Source: Cymbomonas tetramitiformis (taxonomy: Eukaryota; Chlorophyta; Pyramimonadophyceae; Pyramimonadales; Pyramimonadaceae). Taken from it: a DNA stretch of 19,129 nt. The stretch is from positions 1 through 19,129 of the forward strand of contig LGRX02013981.1 of the NCBI GenBank assembly GCA_001247695.2, in the 5' to 3' direction. How positions within the stretch are numbered: position 1 is the stretch's first letter; every line of letters starts with the position of its first letter. Under the pieces are notes generated by a model. It was not told the DNA's origin. It did not search any database and was given only the letters and a program-made list of their open reading frames with translations. Made by a program: the position numbers and the translations under genes. Shown piece by piece: positions 13,748 through 19,129 of the stretch.

Positions 13748-14548
13748 CATGCAACTCGACCGGCTGAGCATGCAACGGGCCTGTCCCCGCATGCAACACG
13801 CCCCGACCAGCATGCAACACGCCTGGTTCAGCATGCAACCAGTGGATTCCAGCATGCAACCAGCGCCTCACAGCATGCAACCAGTCCGGCTGAGCATGCG
13901 ACCGGCTCGCCTGAGCATGCAGCATGCCTTGCTGAGCATGCAACCAGCCGGCCTGCGCATGCAACCAGTGGCTCTCAGCATGCAACCTGCCCAGCTGAGC
14001 ATGCAACACGCCCAGCTGAGCATGCAACCCGCCTCGCTGAACATGCTACCAGCTCGCCTGAGCATGCAGCATGCCTTGCTGAGCATGCAACCAGCCGGCC
14101 TGCGCATGCAACCAGCCGGCCTACGCATGCAACCAGTGGGTCTCCGCATGCAACCTGCCCAGCTGAGCATGCAACACGCCCAGCTGAGCATGCAACCTGA
14201 TGCCTCGCTGAGCATGCAACCAGCTCGCCTGAGCATGCAGCATGCCTTGCTGAGCATGCAACCCGCCCGGCTGAGCATGCAACACGCCTCGCCCGGCATG
14301 CAACACGCCCGGCTCAGCATGCAACCAGTGGGTCTCAGCATGCAACCTGCCTCGTTGAGCATGCAACCAGCCTGGCTAAGCATGCAACCTGCCCGGCTGA
14401 GCATGCGACACGCCCGGCTGAGCATGCAACCAGACAGCCTGGGCATGCAACCGGCTCCGCCAAGCATGCAACATGCCCCGCTGAGCAGGCGACGCGCCTG
14501 GCCCAGCATGCAACGCGCTCGGCCCAGCATGCAACCGGTGGGTTCCAG
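13748..14548 (+). repeat. Minisatellite: 38 units of 21 bp with CATGCAAC core
   Basis: There are 37 units of 21 bp and one of 24 bp, nearly all starting CATGCAAC and encoding HAT plus four variable residues such as RPAE, SGSQ or CPAE. Groups of about seven units recur in the same order (SSPE, AACLAE, SRPA, SGS, CPAE, RPAE), showing segmental duplication. The 24-bp unit carries the extra triplet that makes the TGA at 14198-14200. All three plus frames are almost open because the period is divisible by three. Confidence 0.92.
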
Positions 14549-14566
14549 CCGCTGGAAAGCGGATCA

Positions 14567-14805
14567 GACAGTGACTCTACACATGTCAGCGCTACCGACA
14601 GTGGCATTACTCACGTCAGCGCCACCGACAGCGACACGACGCACATTAGCGCCACCGACAGCGACACAACGCATGTCAGTGCCACCGGCAGCGACACCAC
14701 TCACGTCAGCGACACCAACAGTGACACCACTCACGTCAGCCCCACGATAGTGATACCACTCACGTCAGTGTCTCGACCAACGCCACCACGTACGTCAGTG
14801 CCACT
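14567..14805 (+). repeat. Eight 30-bp units (DSDTTHVSAT)
   Basis: Eight tandem units of 30 bp (one of 29) encode ten-residue repeats of the form DSDTTHVSAT. The sixth unit (14717-14745) lacks one base, after which the repeat continues in the next frame and leads into the protease. This makes the frameshift mutation directly visible. Confidence 0.85.
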
Positions 14806-15299
14806 GAACATGGTAGTGGCGAAGAACACGAGTGCAACGCCTTGGTGGACGAGGCTGCAACCGCTTTGAGCTCTCACCCAATTGAAGATGCTCTTAAATG
14901 TAAGCGTGTTCAACTGGATGGGGGGGTGCGCTGGAAAGCAAACACTCGAACAGGGACACTCTTGGCACACACACTGTCAGCGGTGCGGGACGAGGAAGGA
15001 CCCTTACTCCTGGTGTTCTATGCCTACCTTCGTGGGCACCGAGTAAAGGTGCTGGTGGACTCAGGCGCCTCGGACAACTTCATCTCGGCGGATTGTGCCC
15101 GTACCTGTGACTTGACAGTGCGCTCAGGGACGCCAATGAAGGTCACACTGGCAGATGGATCTGTGAAGACCGCTGGAGAGGTGGCGTACACCAAGTTCAC
15201 CGCGCACACGGCGGCGGGAGTAAACTACTGCGAGAAGCGAATGGCTCTGCGAGTCTTGCCGCTAGGAATCCAAGTAGACGTGGTGTTGGGGGTAAGTGG
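14746..15299 (+). pseudogene. Element 2 aspartic protease domain
   Basis: This frame is open from 14746, through the last ten-residue repeats, into a retropepsin-like domain. The catalytic motif is VKVLVDSGASDNFIS (Asp codon 15058-15060). Later come VTLADGSV and the C-terminal VDVVLGV that usually precedes W-L in Ty3/Gypsy proteases. At that point the frame gives S-G-F instead of the expected S-W-L, while the next frame reads L-R-S-L-S-P-V-T-L-D-Y, the normal continuation. A one-base deletion near 15294-15298 explains this. The frame itself runs on to TGA 15391-15393 with non-homologous residues. The protease would process the Gag-Pol precursor of element 2. It is now inactivated by the flanking frameshifts. 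Confidence 0.8.
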
Positions 15300-17114
15300 C
15301 TTCGCAGTCTCTCCCCGGTCACGTTGGATTATGCCGGTCACGGTTCCGTATCCTTCAACACGCGAGCAAATGGTGGAGGACAGCAACGGGTGACACTCGC
15401 GGGCTGTAGTCCGGGCGTGGGTCAGGGCAAGGCCCAAGGCGCGGGGCTGATCGATGAGGTATTCTTGACGGCAGCGCAGCTGAAGCAGCACCTCATCCAC
15501 GCCGAGACCAGGCGCCTGGCCGGGGATGAAGAGTCACAACCTCAGTGGCTCATGATGGCCGCGCGCGGGAACGACCATGAGGCAGCCTTTGCGGCTACCG
15601 CTGCTGAAGTACCGCCACCTCACACCCCCGTGGAGAAGGAAGGACCCCGTCAAGATACTCGAGATGCACCGGTAAGCAGCACGTGGAAGCAGCGCTTTGA
15701 CGCCTTCTTTGAGAAGTATCTAGATACCCTGTGTGCAGCTCTACCGGAGGCCTCCAAGTTGCGTCGCACTGAGGAGGACAAGGCCCGCATCGATCGCAAG
15801 CCGGACGCGGAGGGTGGACCACCATGTAGGCGTCCATACAAGATGACCGCTGAAGAGCTACGCCAGTTACGTGAACGCATCGAGCAGCTCATGAAGAAGG
15901 GTTACATCCGGCCGTCGTCAAGCCCGTATGCCGCCCCATGTCTGATGGTACCCAAGCCTGGTGATCCGAAGACATTGCGTCTGGTGGTGGATTACCGACA
16001 ATTGAATCAGCAGACGGTGCGGGACCGGTATCCACTACCGGACATCCAACTGATGTTTGACGAGATGCAAGGGGCAGCGTTCTTCTCCTCCTTTGACGCG
16101 GTGGACGGATTCTGGCAAGTGCCAATGGCCGAGGAGGACGTGGAGAAGACCGCGTTCACCACCCAGATGGGGGCCTACGAATGGTTGGTGATGCCCCAGG
16201 GCCTGCAGAACTCTCCATCTCAGTATCAGCGGCGAATGCAGCGTGCACTTGGTCATCTCCCCTTTGTACGGATTTTCATCGACGATGTGGTGGTCTTCTC
16301 ACGCACGGTGGAAGAACATTACGACCACGTACGTCAGTTCTTGGACACTTGTCGAGAAAAAGGGGTATACCTGAAGGCATCCAAGGCGCAGATGCTGAAG
16401 GAGTCTCTACGGTTCTTGGGCCACACTCTATCCGCCGAAGGATGCCAACCTCAGCATGACAAGGTGTCCTCCATCAAGGACTGGCCGAAGCTGGAGACGG
16501 TAACCCACGTCAGACAGTTCCTTGGACTAGCGGGGTACTACCGCCGGTTTGTGCACCGGTTCTCGGAGATTGCCCAACCCTTGACTTCGCTCACCAAGAC
16601 CGATGTACCGTGGCAGTGGGGAGAACTTCAACAATGGGCCTTCGACGAGCTGAAGACCGCTCTTTCCTCAGCCCCAGTATTGGCATTGCCCGACATGAAG
16701 GCAGCCGCGGATGGGTCAGCGCCGTTTTTGGTGACAGAGGCCAGGTTGCATGCGACAGAGGCCAGGTTGCATGCGACAGATGCCGGGTTGCATGCCACAC
16801 AGGCCAGGTTGCATGCGACAGAGGCCAGGTTGCATGCGACAGATGTCGGGTTGCATGCCACAGGGGCCAGGTTGCATGCGACAGAGGCCAGGTTGCATGC
16901 TACAGATGTTAGGTTGCATGCTACATACGCCAGGCTGCATGCCACGGAGGCCAGGTTGCATGCTACAGATGTCTGGTTGCATGCCACAGAGGCCAGGTTG
17001 CATGCGACAGAGACCAGGTTGCATGTTACATATGCCAGGTTGCATGCTGGTGATGGGTGGTTGCATGCTGCAAGGGCCTTGTTGCATGCCGGTCACAGCT
17101 GTATGAAGAAATAA
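15300..17114 (+). pseudogene. Element 2 reverse transcriptase, RNase H truncated by a tandem array
   Basis: The frame enters from the end of the protease (SLSPVTLDYAG) and covers a full Ty3/Gypsy RT. Landmarks are RPYKMTAEELRQLRERIEQL, PYAAPCLMVPKPGD, LRLVVDYRQLNQ, SFDAVDGFWQVPM, and the catalytic FIDDVVVFS (IDD at 16278-16286; IDD rather than YVDD, as in some Gypsy RTs). The thumb and connection follow with FLGLAGYYRRFV. RNase H begins (VLALPDMKA, APFLVT), but where the first catalytic Asp of TDAS is expected the sequence becomes 17 tandem units reading EARLHAT and stops at TAA 17112-17114. RNase H active-site residues and the whole integrase are missing. The element cannot be autonomous. 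The repeat either inserted or expanded at a truncation point. Confidence 0.88.
16741..17097 (-). repeat. Inverted CATGCAAC minisatellite: 17 units of 21 bp within RNase H
   Basis: Exactly 17 units of 21 bp, consensus CCAGGTTGCATGCGACAGAGG on the plus strand. On the minus strand each unit contains GCATGCAACCTGG, the core found in the gag and linker arrays. The plus strand encodes EARLHAT. Units follow a higher-order cycle of three (xARLHAT, EARLHAT, DVxLHAT; 63 bp) repeated about four times. Confidence 0.92.
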
Positions 17115-17673
17115 TTGATGGCAAGGCAGAATTCAGGAGAAGATCTGCAATGACAATAATTATATTGAGGATCTGGTGGATTCCAGAAAGATCTGCAATG
17201 GCAATATCGTGATCTGCCTGATGATTGGTGGAGGAGTACCAGAATCAGGCATATATGTGCACATGATTGGTCGATGGCAGATGTCAATACAGGAATCCTA
17301 CTAGTGATTGTTAGAGAGCAACATGTTGAAAGGGAAGCTTGGAAAAGTGGACCTCAGTTAGTGTTGATCAAGAGAATGAATTAAGGACAAGTTTTACATG
17401 TTAGTGTTAGGCTGTATGCCAAGACTGATATAAGGATATAGATGTATTAGGTCTGAGACCAGACATTATATCGGAAAAGTGACTGTAATTCTAGGCTAGA
17501 AGCCAGAGTATGTCATGAAATAAAACAGTGGAATATAAGACTGTGAAGTTAATATTACACACCAAAAACAGCAGAAAACATAAAAAGAAAAGAAAGAAGA
17601 TAAAAGAAAAGAAAGAAAAATAAAGAGATAAAGATGTATAAGTTATCAGGAGTGTGTGCCTGGTACACTGTCC
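17115..17673. other. AT-rich spacer between element 2 and element 3
   Basis: No gene is recognised and base composition drops sharply to AT-rich. It contains an 18-bp direct repeat AGATCTGCAATGRCAATA at 17141-17158 and 17189-17206, and a purine-only-like run of about 50 bp (17583-17634). It could be LTR or untranslated sequence of element 2 or 3, or an intron. No second copy exists in the window to define LTR ends, and the purine run is the wrong strand for a plus-strand 3' splice site. Confidence 0.4.
17583..17634 (+). repeat. AAAGAAAAG-rich polypurine run
   Basis: A low-complexity run of A and G with few T interruptions, just ahead of the Gag of element 3. It could be a polypurine tract or simple low-complexity sequence. 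Confidence 0.6.
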
Positions 17674-18387
17674 ATGCTCTCCACGTACCGCCGGGGGTTG
17701 AAGTATGCACCCAAGGTGATGCGGCGCCTGAGAGCCATCCACCTGGATGTCTCCAAACCAGAGGAGTGGGAGAGGAAGGCTGTCACTGACGATATCCCAG
17801 GCACCCACAACGCCCTGCTGAAGATACGGGAGGTTGCTGAGGAGGTGGAGAATGACATTGACACGGAGGCGGCGCAGAGGCGCACTCAAGACCGTCCTCC
17901 CCGCACTGTTTCTTTCGCCAACCCATCACCTCGCACCCCCTTCTTCAGGCGTACCCCCTCCTCGAACCGGCCAGCACTCGCCATGCTGGAGAATGGGCCC
18001 ACCACCACCGCTGCCGCAGCAGTTACCCCATTGCCACCACCACCTGGTCTCTCCCGCCCTGACGCTCCGAAGGTCCGCCGGTGTTTCGCCTGCGGCTCCG
18101 CGGAGCACATCGTTCGTAACTGCACGGATGAGACCAAGCTCAAGGAGTGGAGGGCCAATGCACCTGCTCGATTGGCAAATTCTCCTGGGTTCGTAGCCGC
18201 CGTCGTTTGGGCCATCGAGCAGCAGGAGGACATCTCCTCGGTGGATGGCGTCCCAGAGGAGTTCTCCGAGGAGGTCTTGGCACTTGCTACCTGTGAGGAC
18301 GAGCAGAGCTACCAGACCCTGGCGGCCCTCGCTGGTATCGAGCTTGTGGAGGGTGACGGCCTTCCCCCGGTTGAGGACGATGAATGA
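17674..18387 (+). CDS. Element 3 Gag C-terminal half with CCHC zinc knuckle
   Basis: The frame is open from 17632, with the first ATG at 17674, to TGA 18385-18387. The N-terminal part (YAPKVMRRLRAIHL, then an EVAEEVENDIDTEAAQRR helix) may be the end of a capsid. A Pro-rich spacer follows, then a nucleocapsid knuckle CFACGSAEHIVRNC (CX2CX4HX4C, 18082-18123). After it comes NAPARLANSPGFVAAVVWAI and an acidic tail, shared with the C-terminal block of element 2. The knuckle would bind retrotransposon RNA in the virus-like particle. The protein is shorter than a typical Gag and lacks an obvious N-terminal domain, so it is probably 5'-truncated by the AT-rich spacer or continues from an unseen exon. 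Confidence 0.8.
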   Translation: MLSTYRRGLKYAPKVMRRLRAIHLDVSKPEEWERKAVTDDIPGTHNALLKIREVAEEVENDIDTEAAQRRTQDRPPRTVSFANPSPRTPFFRRTPSSNRPALAMLENGPTTTAAAAVTPLPPPPGLSRPDAPKVRRCFACGSAEHIVRNCTDETKLKEWRANAPARLANSPGFVAAVVWAIEQQEDISSVDGVPEEFSEEVLALATCEDEQSYQTLAALAGIELVEGDGLPPVEDDE

Positions 18388-18390
18388 CTG
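18385..18390 (+). promoter_or_regulatory. Possible readthrough stop codon between gag and pol-side ORF
   Basis: TGA CTG separates two ORFs in the same frame (17674-18384 and 18388-18882). A C after UGA is a favourable context for readthrough, and gag-pol readthrough is a known retroelement strategy. The homologous gag of element 2 also ends in TGA at this point. No downstream stimulatory structure was established. Confidence 0.35.
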
Positions 18391-18882
18391 GCCGGCGACC
18401 AGTCCCCGACCCTGCCCTTCGGGGAAGTGAGGTCATACCCTGATGATCAGACCCTCTCCGCCCTGGAGAAGCGGTCAGAGCCAGTGGAACCCCGACGCGC
18501 ACGAGGACGCAGAGACCCTTGGGGCCATCGACCTCATCCCCAGAACGTGGCCTTCACCTCTGGAACCCGCTTGCGACGCACCTACCGCTCAGCTGGTGCC
18601 CCATCGCTGCCGAGGGATGACCCGACCAGCCACCCCCTTGCAGAGAGCGCCTCTTTCGACGAGCCGCCACTACCTCTTGATGACGGCCCTGCTTACACAC
18701 AGGCAAGGATCGAGGGTCGGAGGGGGCGGCGAGTTCCCCGGCACAGACCCCCCATTATGGGCAGCAACCGTGGAGAGCCCCGCGATCTTCGCCCCCAACC
18801 GCGTGTTGTCCTACCATTACCCAACTATCAGTCCAACCTTGCAGATCCGCGGAAGAGGCTGACTGCGTGGCACTGGCATTAA
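18388..18882 (+). CDS. Element 3 ORF in frame after the gag TGA, homologous to the linker of element 2
   Basis: The reading frame directly after the gag TGA stays open for 164 codons to TAA 18880-18882, with no ATG at its start. Its C-terminus YQSNLADPRKRLTAWHWH matches YQSSLADQRRRLTSWSW in element 2. An upstream piece, NVAFTSGTRLRRTYRS, resembles IAFSGRERARRATILS there. It is therefore the beginning of the pro-pol-side linker. It could be expressed by readthrough of TGA (context TGA-C, known to be leaky in several eukaryotes) or by another mechanism. Protease and RT do not follow: the frame is cut off by the palindromic repeat region at about 18885. No domain is recognised. Confidence 0.55.
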   Translation: MAGDQSPTLPFGEVRSYPDDQTLSALEKRSEPVEPRRARGRRDPWGHRPHPQNVAFTSGTRLRRTYRSAGAPSLPRDDPTSHPLAESASFDEPPLPLDDGPAYTQARIEGRRGRRVPRHRPPIMGSNRGEPRDLRPQPRVVLPLPNYQSNLADPRKRLTAWHWH

Positions 18883-18884
18883 TG

Positions 18885-19129
18885 GCCAGTCCCGCCGGGA
18901 ATTTCCCGGGAAAACGGGAATTCCCGATGGGAATGCCACACTTACGAGTCGAACGGGAATTTTGCGTGTTCCCGTCACCATAAAGCGAGACTTCCGGGAA
19001 TTCTGAGGTGTTCCCGTCATCATTGAATTGTTGATTTAAAATTCATTAAAACAAATATTAAATTCCCGTTTCTGAAACGAGAATTCTCGTACTTAAGTTT
19101 GAAATACTTCACCGTAGGTTTCGTTTCAC
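18885..19129. repeat. Cluster of CGGGAATT palindromes at right edge
   Basis: There is no gene. The region holds a perfect CGGGAATTCCCG (18915-18926), CCGGGAA-T-TTCCCGG (18895-18909), and two 28-bp direct repeats starting CGGGAATT at 18954 and 18995, each followed by a GTTCCCGTCA block. GAGAATTCTCG and AAATTCCCGTTT occur further right. Composition shifts from GC-rich to AT-rich at about 19020. It could be the end of another transposon truncating element 3. Confidence 0.6.

Larger units (their letters stand above)
12138..14868 (+). pseudogene. Element 2 linker ORF between gag and protease (IQ-like motif, HAT repeats)
   Basis: The frame of 12134-14200 continues, after one in-frame TGA (14198-14200), to TGA 14866-14868. 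Near 12620-12700 it has YQSSLADQRRRLTSWSW, matched by YQSNLADPRKRLTAWHW at the end of element 3, so this is a conserved pre-protease segment. Further on is a basic helical region with a calmodulin-type IQ motif, IQQAYRLWRRR (IQxxxRxxxxR, 13076-13108), a duplicated AARLAAWE, then repeats of MTQQLAGG. Residues from 13748 are 38 seven-residue HAT units and then ten-residue THVSATDS-type units. The TGA results from a 3-bp insertion in a HAT unit. A 1-bp deletion in the sixth ten-residue unit (about 14743-14746) moves the true frame into that of the protease. Only the frame 12138-14745 was originally coding. Function unknown. Confidence 0.6.

Noticed and set aside
13748..14548. CRISPR-like repeat array
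   Set aside because: The period is 21 bp with a core of about 8 bp and partly variable rest, coding-compatible, with no fixed repeat-spacer structure, in a eukaryotic retroelement.
13419..14607. Several minus-strand and alternative plus-strand ORFs over the HAT array, including a 333-codon ORF from 13749
   Set aside because: Shadow frames of the 21-bp array. The chosen frame is the one continuous with the conserved YQSSLAD segment and, after the visible 1-bp deletion, with the protease.
17491..17889. Minus-strand ORF across the AT-rich spacer
   Set aside because: It is composed of poly-Phe/Leu low complexity opposite the purine run and overlaps the well-supported Gag on the plus strand.

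Overview
This window looks like a stretch of a nuclear eukaryotic genome made almost entirely of Ty3/Gypsy-type LTR retrotransposon sequence, nested and in different states of decay. Support for a eukaryotic nuclear origin: LTR-retrotransposon polyproteins (RT, RNase H, integrase, aspartic protease, CCHC Gag), a PHD finger, TATA and AATAAA signals, and poly-Q and minisatellite-rich coding sequence. No ordinary host gene, rRNA, tRNA or CRISPR array was recognised. The known precedent for C5-methyltransferase genes in Gypsy elements is in streptophyte (charophyte) algae, and the GC-rich, repeat-rich coding style also suggests an alga. A green alga is my guess, not a demonstrated assignment.

Layout. 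(1) 1-2849: remains of an element here called element 1. It has a 130-aa proline-rich ORF, a TATA-like box, a Gag-like N-terminal region with a frameshift in its poly-Q tract, and then, after a large deletion, only the C-terminal end of a Ty3 RNase H. (2) 2864-3041 plus 10634-17114: element 2, a decayed gag-pro-pol interrupted by element D. It keeps Gag pieces, a long basic linker with an IQ-like motif, an aspartic protease and an RT. It is broken by single-base deletions, an in-frame TGA and a fold-back. Its RNase H is cut off by a 21-bp tandem array. (3) 3042-10633: element D, a young and apparently complete 7.6-kb insertion inside the gag of element 2, flanked by the 4-bp duplication ATGC. 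Its single ORF of about 1977 codons encodes RT, RNase H, a C5-cytosine DNA methyltransferase, a Zn-binding DDE integrase, a PHD finger and a second Rossmann-type methyltransferase-like domain. (4) 17115-17673: AT-rich spacer. (5) 17674-18882: element 3, a Gag C-terminal half with a CCHC knuckle, then a TGA and an in-frame continuation, homologous to parts of element 2. (6) 18885-19129: a short region of repeated CGGGAATT palindromes.

The main discovery candidate is element D. Its terminal repeats are arranged B - ORF - A - gc - B - A. This is the split-direct-repeat topology known from PAT/Kangaroo tyrosine-recombinase retrotransposons, yet the element carries a DDE integrase and a 4-bp target duplication. 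The same topology would result from integrating a circularly permuted two-LTR circle opened at a GACAGCTGTC palindrome. Removing element D and one ATGC rejoins the gag frame of element 2, which fixes its ends to the base. The domain set suggests an element that could methylate DNA (C5 and perhaps a second type) and read histone tails.

The second unusual system is a CATGCAAC-cored minisatellite. It occurs three times in element 2: in gag, in the gag-pro linker, and in inverted orientation where RNase H should be. Every large array keeps a 21-bp, codon-compatible period.
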